Origin: JBDHTS01 sp039808845 | Lineage (GTDB): Bacteria; Pseudomonadota; Alphaproteobacteria; Micavibrionales; Micavibrionaceae | Direction of reading: 5' to 3' | NCBI GenBank assembly: GCA_039808845.1 | Contig: JBDHTS010000114.1 | Span: 1-5,844, forward strand | Length of the DNA stretch: 5,844 nt | Shown here: positions 1 to 5,518 of the stretch, one piece after another | How the letters are laid out: each line of letters opens with the position of its first letter | Position numbering within the stretch: the stretch's first letter is position 1 | The notes under the pieces: model-generated | Seen by the model: the letters and a program-made list of their open reading frames with translations, nothing else | What the model was told of the DNA's origin: nothing | Databases searched by the model: none | Position numbers and translations under genes: made by a program

Positions 1-33
1 GTGGCTCTGCAGATCGTTCTGAAACACGGCTGA
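1..33 (+). CDS. C-terminal end of upstream gene, probably a DUF47 (PhoU-like) protein
   Basis: Reading in frame from base 1 gives ten codons, VALQIVLKHG, and then TGA at 31-33. Only the tail is present, so the identity rests on two things. The ending resembles the C-terminus of DUF47/PhoU-like proteins, which often finish in an alanine-leucine helix and a basic 'LKHG'-type end. The gene also overlaps a short Pit phosphate transporter, which in alphaproteobacteria such as Sinorhizobium (orfA-pit) is normally preceded by a DUF47 gene. Such proteins are thought to modulate the transporter. The stop codon shares its A with the pit start (TGATG), so the two are probably translated as a coupled pair. 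The gene runs off the left edge of the window. Confidence 0.5.
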   Translation: MALQIVLKHG

Positions 34-1043
34 TGACGATGGACGCAGCGTTCCTTCTTCTCGTCACCGTCATTGTCCTGGCTCTTATCTTCGATTTCAT
101 CAATGGTTTTCACGACGCCGCCAATGCCATCGCCACGGTGGTGTCGACGAAGGCCTTAAGCCCCGTCAAAGCCGTTCTTTACGGCGCCGTATTGAATTTT
201 GCCGGTGCGATGCTGGGGACGGAAGTGGCGGCGACCATCGGCAAGGGTCTGGTGGACGCGACGGCGGTCACGCTGACGACCGTATTCTTCACCCTTTCCG
301 GCGCGATCCTGTGGAACCTGTTCACCTGGTACAAGGGCCTGCCCACCAGTTCGTCCCACGCCATTATCGGCGCGCTGCTGGGGGCCACGTATTTTTCCTC
401 CGCCCTCGCCCACGAAGCCATTCATACGGACGCCGTGCTTCAGAAAGTGATCATTCCGATGATCATGTCCCCCGTCATCGGGATCACGCTCGGCTTTCTG
501 GTCATGACCGGGCTGACATGGCTGATCTACAGGCGCAGCCTTTTGAAAATCAACCGGACCTTCGGCAGGCTGCAGATCGTTTCGGCGGGCTTCATGGCCC
601 TGACCCACGGCATGAACGACGCGCAGAAATCGATGGGGATCATCGCCCTTGCCCTGCTGCTGGCCAATCCCGGCGCGGAATTCGCCGTGCCTTTATGGGT
701 GAAGCTGTCCTGCGCCATCGCCATGGGACTCGGCACCCTCTCCGGCGGCTGGCGCATCATCCGCACCCTGGGCAGCAAGATGATCAAGCTCCAGACATCC
801 CAGGGATTCGCCGCCGAGACCACCGCTGCCATGATTATCGCGGGCGCGTCGCATTTCGGCATTCCTGTCTCCACGACACATGTCATCACCTCCTCCATCA
901 TGGGCGTGGGCGCGACGAAGCGCCTGACCGCCGTGCGCTGGGGCGTGGTCGGCAATATCGTCTGGGCCTGGGTGCTGACGATCCCGCTGACCTTCCTGCT
1001 GGCGGGCGGGCTGATGGCGCTGGGGAACTGGATGATCAGATGA
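33..1043 (+). CDS. pit: Low-affinity inorganic phosphate transporter, Pit family (short form)
   Basis: This is an inner-membrane phosphate permease of the PiT family (PF01384), which takes up phosphate, usually as a metal-phosphate complex, driven by the proton gradient. The two inverted family repeats are visible. The first has GFHDAANA at residues 25-32 and GLPTSSSHAIIGALLG at 102-117. The second has GMNDAQKSMG at 193-202 and GIPVSTTHVITSS at 276-288. Each pair is the Asn/Asp signature plus the Ser/Thr-His re-entrant segment. Hydrophobic membrane segments fill most of the 336 residues. The length fits the short bacterial form and lacks the long central loop of the about 500-residue E. coli PitA. 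The start at 33 overlaps the upstream stop by one base, and a second in-frame ATG lies at 39. No clear Shine-Dalgarno sequence is seen, which supports coupling to the upstream gene. A long hairpin begins at the stop codon. Confidence 0.95.
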   Translation: MTMDAAFLLLVTVIVLALIFDFINGFHDAANAIATVVSTKALSPVKAVLYGAVLNFAGAMLGTEVAATIGKGLVDATAVTLTTVFFTLSGAILWNLFTWYKGLPTSSSHAIIGALLGATYFSSALAHEAIHTDAVLQKVIIPMIMSPVIGITLGFLVMTGLTWLIYRRSLLKINRTFGRLQIVSAGFMALTHGMNDAQKSMGIIALALLLANPGAEFAVPLWVKLSCAIAMGLGTLSGGWRIIRTLGSKMIKLQTSQGFAAETTAAMIIAGASHFGIPVSTTHVITSSIMGVGATKRLTAVRWGVVGNIVWAWVLTIPLTFLLAGGLMALGNWMIR

Positions 1044-1118
1044 TTGGATCGTTGGATGATTGGAAAAAAATTTTTTAATTTTTATCCAATCATCCAATCA
1101 TCTAATATCCAATCATCC
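1043..1118. repeat. Intergenic hairpin built from a repeated CCAATCATC word
   Basis: The gap between pit and the GST gene carries the word CCAATCATC three times on the right (1086-1094, overlapping 1095-1102, and 1109-1117) and its complement on the left. The arms 1052-1064 and 1085-1097 match perfectly over 13 bases. The stem can be extended inward through the A-run and T-run (1066-1072 against 1077-1083) and outward, with a few wobbles and mismatches, to about 1043 and 1106. The long AT-rich inner stem is unlike a standard terminator. It may still stop or stabilise the pit mRNA, and no separate GST promoter is obvious here. Confidence 0.75.
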
Positions 1119-1135
1119 ATAAAAAGGAGCGCATC

Positions 1136-1768
1136 ATGTATAAACTCTATTACTCACCCGGCGCCTGTTCGATGGCCGTGCACGCCGTACTGAACGAACT
1201 GAATGTGCCGTTCGAGCCGGTCGAGATCAGCCTGAAAAACGGCGACGCCAAGAAGCCGGAATACCTGAAGATCAACCCGCGCGGCCAGGTGCCCGTCCTG
1301 ATCGAGGAAGACGGCACGCCCATCAAGGAAGGCGCCGCAATCATCATTCATCTCTGCGAGAAACATCAGTCGCCGCTGTTGCCCCGCGACGGCATGGCCC
1401 GGACGAAAGCGCTGGAATGGCTGTGCTGGTGCAACGCGACGCTGCATCCGGCCTATGGCCGCGTGCTGTGGCTCAACCGCAACCTGCCGGACGGCGACGT
1501 GAAGGACAAAGCCGTGAAAGCGGCCTGCGACCAGATCCAGACGCTGTGGAACGAGGCGGACGCCCGCCTGTCCCAGACGCCGTTCCTTGCGGGGAACGAC
1601 TGCTCGGCGGCGGATATCCTGCTGGCCGTGTTCGCCAACTGGGGATTCATTCCGCATCTGCCCACGCTGGGCGCGAATGTCCGGCGCGTGGTCAAGGCCG
1701 TGTCCGAGCGGCCAGCCTTCAAGAAAACGCTACAGACCGAAAAGGTGGACTACAAGGCGGCGGCGTAG
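1136..1768 (+). CDS. Glutathione S-transferase, beta-class-like
   Basis: This is a soluble cytosolic enzyme of 210 residues that would conjugate or reduce substrates with glutathione. The N-terminal thioredoxin-like domain (about 1-80) opens with YYSPGACSMA, aligned with the PGACS motif of E. coli GstA. Its Cys11 is the beta-class active-site cysteine. NPRGQVP at 47-53 carries the cis-proline that binds the glutathione backbone, and KEGAAI at 64-69 matches the glutamate-containing gamma-glutamyl contact. The helical C-terminal domain includes the N-capping box in AGNDCSAAD (Ser157, Asp160) and the usual ERPAF at 191-195. The start is fixed by AAGGAG at 1124-1129, six bases upstream of ATG. 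The gene converges on gcvT across a palindromic repeat. The substrate cannot be told from sequence, and the fold and class are clear from the motifs. Confidence 0.92.
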   Translation: MYKLYYSPGACSMAVHAVLNELNVPFEPVEISLKNGDAKKPEYLKINPRGQVPVLIEEDGTPIKEGAAIIIHLCEKHQSPLLPRDGMARTKALEWLCWCNATLHPAYGRVLWLNRNLPDGDVKDKAVKAACDQIQTLWNEADARLSQTPFLAGNDCSAADILLAVFANWGFIPHLPTLGANVRRVVKAVSERPAFKKTLQTEKVDYKAAA

Positions 1769-1777
1769 GGTTTTAAG

Positions 1778-1895
1778 CCCTCTCCCCCACGGGGAGAGGG
1801 TTGGGTGAGGGGTCTGGCGGCTGTGCGAACACTATCAATTCCACGCATGGATCGACCACCCCTCACCCCGGCCCTTTCCCCGTGGGGGGAGAGGG
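1778..1895. repeat. Inverted pair of GC-rich palindromic intergenic repeats between convergent genes
   Basis: Two copies of one unit lie head to head. Copy one (1778-1812) has a perfect 10-bp stem, 1778-1787 with 1791-1800 and loop CAC, followed by a tail with GGGTGAGGGG at 1803-1812. Copy two is the same unit reversed: CCCCTCACCC at 1859-1868, then the stem 1872-1881 with 1886-1895 (one G-T wobble). The tails can pair with each other over 10 bases, so the whole block can fold as one branched structure. CTCTCCC/GGGAGAG units of this kind are common dispersed repeats in proteobacterial intergenic DNA. Sitting between the stops of the GST gene and gcvT, it may act as a two-way transcription barrier, although it has no good T-run. 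Confidence 0.8.
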
Positions 1896-1904
1896 GGGAA
1901 ATAG

Positions 1905-3008
1905 TTATGCGGCCTTCTTCATCGATTTGGTCTTTGCGGGCAGGAAGGGCATGACGGTCGCTTCGGCGGCGATGTTGCGGCCCCGGACATTGACCTGCAG
2001 CGTGTCGCCAGCCTTCACGGCCCCGCGCGGCACATAGCCCATGCCGATGGATTGCTTCAGCGTCGGGGAGAAGCCCCCGCTGGACAGCGTTCCAAACAGC
2101 TTATCCTGTGTATTGCGGATCTCCGCCCCTTCACGCGCGACGCCCGCGCCGGTCAGGCGTATGGCGATGCGCTGGCGCGGGCCGCCGTCCCTTAAATGTT
2201 TCAGAACGGTCTCCGCGCCGATGAAACCCTTGTTTTCCTTCGCGATGACCCAGGCGAGGCCAGCCTCGACCGGGGATGTCGTGTCGTCGATATCATGGCC
2301 GTAGAGCGGGTAGCCCATTTCAAGCCTTAAGGAATCCCGCGCGGCGAGGCCCACCGGCTTTACAGCCTTGTGCGCCGCAAGCTTTTCCCACACGCCCGCC
2401 GCCTTGCCCTCAGGCACGCTCAGCTCGAAACCGTCCTCGCCGGTATAGCCGAGGCGGCTGACGAAGATCTCCGTGCCGCAGGGGAGGTTCGCCCGCTCGA
2501 ACCACATATAGGGCTGGCCCGCCGTTTCGATGCCGAAGCATTCGCGCAGGGTCGTTTCCGCCTGCGTTCCCTGCAATGCGATCAGCGCGCGGTCGTCAAG
2601 GCGCGTCAGCGTCACATCCTTCGGCAGATGTCTCTGCATCCAGGCGATGTCCTTTTCCTTGCAGCCCGCGTTGATGACGACGAAGAATTTCGTTGGAGAC
2701 AGACGCGTGATAATCAGGTCGTCGACGATGCCGCCCTGTTCGTTCGTCAGCACGGTGTATTTCGCCCGCCCGTCCGGGGCGTTCGTGAAATCCGACGGGG
2801 TAAGGCGGGAAACGAAGGCCATCGCCCCTGGGCCTTCCAGAAACAGCTGGCCCATATGAGAGACGTCGAAAATCCCGGCGGAGCGGCGCGTCCATTCATG
2901 TTCCGCCATCACGCCCTCGCCGTAATAAAGCGGCATGTCGTACCCGGCGAACTCGCCCATCCTGGCGTTCGAGGCGACATGGACGGCATGAAGCGGCGTG
3001 GTTTTCAC
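1905..3008 (-). CDS. gcvT: Aminomethyltransferase, glycine cleavage system T protein
   Basis: This enzyme takes the aminomethyl group from lipoyl-GcvH, releases ammonia and passes the one-carbon unit to tetrahydrofolate, giving methylene-THF. It has 367 residues, normal for the family. Family marks in order are FDVSHMGQ at 47-54, GGIVDDLI at 92-99 (the Asp pair holding the catalytic Asp, Asp101 in E. coli), GYTGEDGFE at 187-195, LAARDSLRLEMGYPLYGHDID at 221-241, SPVEAGLAW at 245-253, and SSGGFSPTLKQSIGMGYV at 309-326. The start is GTG at 3008-3006, chosen because AAGGA (3017-3021 on this strand) lies eight bases upstream and the protein begins MKTTPLH as relatives do. The tail is lysine-rich. 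Neither gcvH nor gcvP adjoins it here: uppP lies upstream and a convergent GST gene downstream. The related folate protein YgfZ is unlikely given the complete T-protein motifs. Confidence 0.96.
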   Translation of the reverse strand: MKTTPLHAVHVASNARMGEFAGYDMPLYYGEGVMAEHEWTRRSAGIFDVSHMGQLFLEGPGAMAFVSRLTPSDFTNAPDGRAKYTVLTNEQGGIVDDLIITRLSPTKFFVVINAGCKEKDIAWMQRHLPKDVTLTRLDDRALIALQGTQAETTLRECFGIETAGQPYMWFERANLPCGTEIFVSRLGYTGEDGFELSVPEGKAAGVWEKLAAHKAVKPVGLAARDSLRLEMGYPLYGHDIDDTTSPVEAGLAWVIAKENKGFIGAETVLKHLRDGGPRQRIAIRLTGAGVAREGAEIRNTQDKLFGTLSSGGFSPTLKQSIGMGYVPRGAVKAGDTLQVNVRGRNIAAEATVMPFLPAKTKSMKKAA

Positions 3009-3040
3009 GGCAGAATTCCTTCTGGTTGGTTGCTGCTGTG

Positions 3041-3069
3041 AAAATACGACAGGATGCGCATCCGCGCAA
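3041..3069 (-). promoter_or_regulatory. Candidate gcvT promoter with a palindrome in the spacer
   Basis: On the minus strand TTGCGC (3069-3064) and TATTTT (3046-3041) are separated by exactly 17 bases. They match the sigma-70 boxes at three and four of six positions. The spacer contains a perfect 12-base palindrome, GGATGCGCATCC (3052-3063), abutting the -35 box, where a repressor or activator could bind. The predicted transcript would start near 3034 and leave a leader of about 25 bases that includes the gcvT ribosome binding site. The box matches are modest, so this is a proposal. Confidence 0.35.
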
Positions 3070-3090
3070 ACGGTTCCGCTGTTAAAGCTC

Positions 3091-3116
3091 TCCCCCTCCT
3101 GCTTGCGGGAGGGGGA
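3091..3116. repeat. GC-rich hairpin between uppP and gcvT
   Basis: The arms 3091-3101 and 3106-3116 pair over 11 bases, with one T-G wobble, around a CTTG tetraloop. The C-rich/G-rich style (CCCCCTCC...GGAGGGGG) is close to the repeat pair at 1778-1895 and may be a divergent member of the same dispersed family. It lies 22 bases after the uppP stop. On the minus strand it is followed by GAGAGCTTTA, which is too poor in T for a confident intrinsic terminator. It may protect the uppP mRNA end or weaken readthrough into gcvT. Confidence 0.65.
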
Positions 3117-3137
3117 TAACTCATGTGAGAGAACATT

Positions 3138-3941
3138 TTAAAGCAGGCCGCCCGTCAACGCGGCCAAAACGGCGGCCCCTAGCCCGATCCGGTACCAGCC
3201 GAACGGCGCGAAGCCGTGGCGGCCGATAAAGCCGATCAGTCCATTGACGACGATCAGGGCCGAGACAAAGGCGGCGACCGTGCCGGTCAGGAACATCGGC
3301 ACATCCGCCAGGGAAAGCAGATGGGCGCTTTTATACAGGTCGAAGGCCGCCGCGCCGAAAATCGTCGGGATGGCGAGGAAGAAGGAGAATTCCGTGGCCG
3401 TGCGGAGTTCGACACCCAGCAGCCGCGCCCCGACGATGGACGCCCCCGCGCGCGAGATGCCGGGAACAAGCGCCGCCGTCTGGCACAAGCCGATGCCGAG
3501 GGCCTTTTTCCAGCTTATGGCCTCCATCGAGCGCGCCGTTTCAGGCGGGGCCAGACGTTCCGCGAACAGCATGAAGACGCCGCCCGCGATCAGGCTTCCC
3601 GCGACGACCCAGGGAGAAAACAGCACGTTTTTGATAAAGCCATGGAAGACCACGCCCAGCAGCGCGGCGGGCAGGAAGGCCAGCAGGATTTTCAGCGCCG
3701 CAGCGCGCTCCGCCGTGTCGTGCGTCAAGCCGCGCGCCATCCGGCCCAGCCGTTCCCGCCGCGCCCAGACCACGGCCAGGATCGCGCCAGTCTGGATAAA
3801 AATATCGAAAACGCTGGCCGACGCCCTCTCCCGTCCCAGAACCGCCTCGGCAAGGATCAGGTGACCGGTGGAGGAGACGGGAATGAATTCGGTCAGGCCT
3901 TCGACAATTCCCAGAATGACGGCGTCCAGCAGATCGTTCAT
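3138..3941 (-). CDS. uppP: Undecaprenyl-diphosphatase (bacitracin resistance protein BacA family)
   Basis: This integral membrane phosphatase converts undecaprenyl diphosphate to the monophosphate lipid carrier needed for peptidoglycan and other envelope polymers. Overproduction of the family gives bacitracin resistance. It has 267 residues, as expected. Motif one, VEGLTEFIPVSSTGH, is at 13-27, with Glu14, Glu18, Ser24 and His27 in the catalytic places. Motif two, VPGISRAGAS, is at 159-168, with the catalytic Arg164. The serine usually following that arginine is Ala165 here. Hydrophobic segments around 50-60, 84-100, 110-127, 147-160, 185-200, 215-236 and 249-265 fit a polytopic protein. The ATG at 3941 gives the standard N-terminus, but its ribosome binding site is weak. 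It lies 51 bases after tRNA-Trp with no terminator between, so it may be co-transcribed with the tRNA. Confidence 0.96.
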   Translation of the reverse strand: MNDLLDAVILGIVEGLTEFIPVSSTGHLILAEAVLGRERASASVFDIFIQTGAILAVVWARRERLGRMARGLTHDTAERAAALKILLAFLPAALLGVVFHGFIKNVLFSPWVVAGSLIAGGVFMLFAERLAPPETARSMEAISWKKALGIGLCQTAALVPGISRAGASIVGARLLGVELRTATEFSFFLAIPTIFGAAAFDLYKSAHLLSLADVPMFLTGTVAAFVSALIVVNGLIGFIGRHGFAPFGWYRIGLGAAVLAALTGGLL

Positions 3942-3992
3942 GAACGTCTCAAGAATGCGGGCGTAAAGGCAGAAATGGAGAAACCAAAGGAC

Positions 3993-4068
3993 TGGCAGGG
4001 GCGGAGGGGCTCGAACCCACGGCCTGCGGTTTTGGAGACCGCCGCTCTACCAGCTGAGCTACACCCCT
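3993..4068 (-). tRNA. trnW: tRNA-Trp (anticodon CCA)
   Basis: The minus strand folds into a complete 76-base cloverleaf. The acceptor stem AGGGGTG pairs with CGCCCCT (one T-G wobble), the D stem is GCTC/GAGC, and the anticodon stem is GCGGT/ACCGC around the loop CTCCAAA, whose anticodon CCA reads UGG. The variable loop is AGGCC and the T loop is TTCGAGC. The discriminator G73 and the 3' CCA (3995-3993) are encoded. The sequence closely follows E. coli tRNA-Trp. In the T stem GTGGG/CCCTC the second pair is T-T (positions 50:64), a small irregularity. A TATAAT box lies 18 bases upstream. The gene sits between a CYTH-domain gene and uppP. Confidence 0.97.
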
Positions 4069-4085
4069 AAAGGCCATGCGCCTTT

Positions 4086-4091
4086 ATTATA
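4086..4091 (-). promoter_or_regulatory. Candidate -10 box of the tRNA-Trp promoter
   Basis: A perfect TATAAT on the minus strand ends 18 bases before the first base of tRNA-Trp, so transcription would begin roughly 10 bases upstream of the mature 5' end. The region at the expected -35 position is a poor match, and a TTGAAA lies too close to count. A short hairpin (4069-4085, AAAGGC with GCCTTT) forms the leader. The box lies in the 53-base gap after the CYTH gene, implying that the tRNA, and possibly uppP, are transcribed independently of it. Confidence 0.5.
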
Positions 4092-4121
4092 GCAGATTTC
4101 AACAGAAGGCCAGATAAATCC

Positions 4122-4910
4122 TTAAGCCACGTAACGCTTCAGGTCGCCGTTGTTCTCCGCTCCGTTTCTGCCCAGAGCGTCCTGATAGGCTCTACGCTGT
4201 TCCGCAGTCATTGAAGGCTGCAGCAATCCAATTCCCATCATAATTTTTCTCTGCGGAAGAAGAGCCAGTCCCCTGGAGCTGAAAACTTCTTCCAAAGCCT
4301 GCTTTTCTGCCAACAAGGCACTCACATCCCCGTCCCGCAATTCGAGTTCGAGGATATGCAGCAAATCCGTGCGGCGTTCTCCCTTCATATCCATCATGCG
4401 GCCTTCCTGAAAAGAATATTCAATCCGGCTGTCATGCTCGTCGCCCGGTTCGTAATCGATTTTAACCTTGCTGAAACGTGCGCGGCATTTCGGCTCTAAA
4501 GTTTTGTCGAAAAAACGCCGAACGCGATCCTGAACAGGGGCCAGAAGAACCTGACCAAAATACATTGCCAGCTTCGGTGTCGTTTTCGGGCTTGTCTCGC
4601 ATTTGAACTCGTTGCGCCAGAGAATTGCGTTTTCATCGGGAACCGCGGCCCTTGTTGTCGCAGGGTCGAGCGGCGTCTTTAAATCATGACGCAGCTTTTT
4701 GCCTTTTTCTTTTACGCGATATTCAATGCCTTCCCGCAACAGGCGAAGATTTTCGGTATCGTAATAAACACTGCTGTCGATCGCGGATTTGCGTTCCTTG
4801 CCGCCGCGTGCGTCCAGCCAGTCCCTGATTTCAGCGAACAATTCGGGTGTCGCAGCGTATTGTATCTCAGGTTCTTCGCAGACCTCTATTTTCAATGGCT
4901 TTTTTCTCAT
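4122..4910 (-). CDS. CYTH-domain protein with degenerate first motif
   Basis: The 262-residue protein matches the CYTH / triphosphate tunnel metalloenzyme fold (adenylyl cyclase class IV and inorganic triphosphatases). The evidence is SSVYYDTENLRLLREGIEYRV at 46-66 (the YYDT...L...G...R.R pattern), the Lys in HDLKT at 75-79, the Arg pair in CRARFSK at 142-148, RIEYSFQEGRM at 162-172 and LELEL at 187-191. Family members normally begin with ExExK, but here the aligned stretch is EIQYA (15-19), so the second Glu and the Lys are lost. No CHAD domain follows. The last 45 residues (about 218-262) are unlike the usual CYTH end. Metal and triphosphate binding may therefore be altered or absent, and I infer no substrate. 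The start is fixed by a strong GGAGGAGGA (4914-4922). An intrinsic terminator lies 20 bases before the ATG. Base composition is less GC-rich than in uppP or gcvT. Confidence 0.8.
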   Translation of the reverse strand: MRKKPLKIEVCEEPEIQYAATPELFAEIRDWLDARGGKERKSAIDSSVYYDTENLRLLREGIEYRVKEKGKKLRHDLKTPLDPATTRAAVPDENAILWRNEFKCETSPKTTPKLAMYFGQVLLAPVQDRVRRFFDKTLEPKCRARFSKVKIDYEPGDEHDSRIEYSFQEGRMMDMKGERRTDLLHILELELRDGDVSALLAEKQALEEVFSSRGLALLPQRKIMMGIGLLQPSMTAEQRRAYQDALGRNGAENNGDLKRYVA

Positions 4911-4930
4911 CAGTCCTCCTCCAGCACAGC

Positions 4931-4960
4931 AACAAAAAAGCCTCCTGAAAAGGAGGCTTT
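4931..4960 (-). terminator. Intrinsic terminator just upstream of the CYTH gene
   Basis: A perfect 10-bp stem (4951-4960 with 4937-4946; AAAGCCTCCT/AGGAGGCTTT) closes a four-base loop. On the minus strand it runs directly into TTTTTTGTT, a textbook Rho-independent terminator. On the plus strand only three T follow, so it works for minus-strand transcripts. It ends 20-26 bases before the CYTH start codon, with no room for a promoter between. It either ends a transcript from the region at 4961-5374 or acts as an attenuator in the CYTH leader. Confidence 0.85.
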
Positions 4961-4966
4961 AACGAA

Positions 4967-5047
4967 TCAGTATTTAAACGAACGGCCAATCGCTTCCCCC
5001 GCCGCGAGGCGAAGCTTTCGCTTGTATCGATAAGTTTTGACCGTCAT
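4967..5047 (-). CDS. Possible 26-residue basic micro-protein or leader peptide
   Basis: ATG at 5047-5045 opens 26 codons ending in TGA at 4969-4967, encoding a very basic peptide (MTVKTYRYKRKLRLAAGEAI, then GRSFKY). The stop lies six bases before the stem of the terminator at 4937-4960, a spacing seen in leader-peptide attenuators. The ribosome binding site is weak (GGGAAA, five bases upstream). A reading frame this short can occur by chance, and I recognise no family. It may equally be non-coding 3' or 5' untranslated RNA. Confidence 0.22.
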   Translation of the reverse strand: MTVKTYRYKRKLRLAAGEAIGRSFKY

Positions 5048-5131
5048 TGCGTTTCCCGCGACTCGGTTTATTCATCGTCCCGACAGATTTTTGCCATTAT
5101 TTGACAATGCGGCGCAACAAAAATCGTAATG

Positions 5132-5374
5132 TTATATTTTAAATTTACTTACATCGACCGCCGTTCCGCCCATTTCATGGCGAAGCGTGCGGCCTGTTTC
5201 CTGCATTGCTTCTTTCATGCAATGTCCCAGCCCATGTCCATGGGGCTCGAAATAACCCATGGCCCGGCCCCAGCCATGCGTCAGATGGATAAGATCGCTA
5301 AAAACACGCTCCCCCGCATGCACAGCCGTAAAAAAAGCATGCTGAACCGGTTCGACAATTGCTGGTCTGTTCAT
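5132..5374 (-). CDS. Small His-rich protein of unknown function (80 residues)
   Basis: I do not recognise this gene. The ATG at 5374 is preceded by GGGAGG with a five-base A spacer, a near-ideal ribosome binding site, which is the main reason to accept it. The predicted protein has a helix-prone first half (about 8-42), then a glycine/histidine-rich turn, EPHGHGLGHCMKEAM (43-57), and a basic end (SKFKI). Eight of 80 residues are His and one is Cys, which would suit metal binding, but that is only a guess. There is no signal peptide and no membrane segment. It sits alone between tuf and the CYTH gene, and its transcript could run to the terminator at 4931-4960. A CATAAT (5414-5419) about 40 bases upstream could be its -10 box, but no good -35 box accompanies it. 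The longer frame on the opposite strand lacks any ribosome binding site. Confidence 0.6.
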   Translation of the reverse strand: MNRPAIVEPVQHAFFTAVHAGERVFSDLIHLTHGWGRAMGYFEPHGHGLGHCMKEAMQETGRTLRHEMGGTAVDVSKFKI

Positions 5375-5379
5375 TTTTT

Positions 5380-5385
5380 CCTCCC
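5380..5385 (-). promoter_or_regulatory. Strong ribosome binding site of the 80-residue gene
   Basis: GGGAGG on the minus strand lies five bases (AAAAA) before the ATG at 5374. It decides both the strand and the start of the small gene, since the overlapping plus-strand frame beginning at 5129 is preceded by AACAAAAATCGTA with no ribosome binding site. Confidence 0.7.
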
Positions 5386-5518
5386 TTTTTGTAGCAAAAG
5401 CTTATGTCATGGAATTATGGCCCTTTTCCAATGCGGGGAAAGGATTTTCGTTGTTGCGTTGCAGCGCGCAATTGTTTTTATTGCAGGAATCCGCATGGAC
5501 CTGATTTTAAACATCAGA

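Noticed and set aside
156..1097. Several long frames antisense or frame-shifted within pit, gcvT and uppP
   Set aside because: They are low-complexity Arg/Pro/Gly-rich translations of GC-rich coding DNA lying under genes with complete family motifs, so they are shadows.
1085..1118. CRISPR-like short repeats
   Set aside because: The repeated words are nine bases long with no regular unique spacers. They form a hairpin and not an array.
3009..3137. Glycine riboswitch upstream of gcvT
   Set aside because: A GGAGAG-like string occurs on the minus strand, but the conserved aptamer core and paired stems are absent and the candidate leader is too short.
4069..4085. Short hairpin before tRNA-Trp as terminator of the CYTH gene
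   Set aside because: The stem is only six pairs and on the minus strand is followed by AGGGG, not a T-run, so it is better seen as part of the tRNA leader.
5101..5139. TTGACA at 5101 with a TATATT at 5134 as a plus-strand promoter
   Set aside because: The boxes are 27 bases apart, nothing like TATAAT lies at 16-18 bases, and no plus-strand gene follows.
5386..5494. 29-codon minus-strand frame upstream of the 80-residue gene
   Set aside because: It has no convincing ribosome binding site and a composition without protein-like pattern, and it is most likely leader or promoter DNA.
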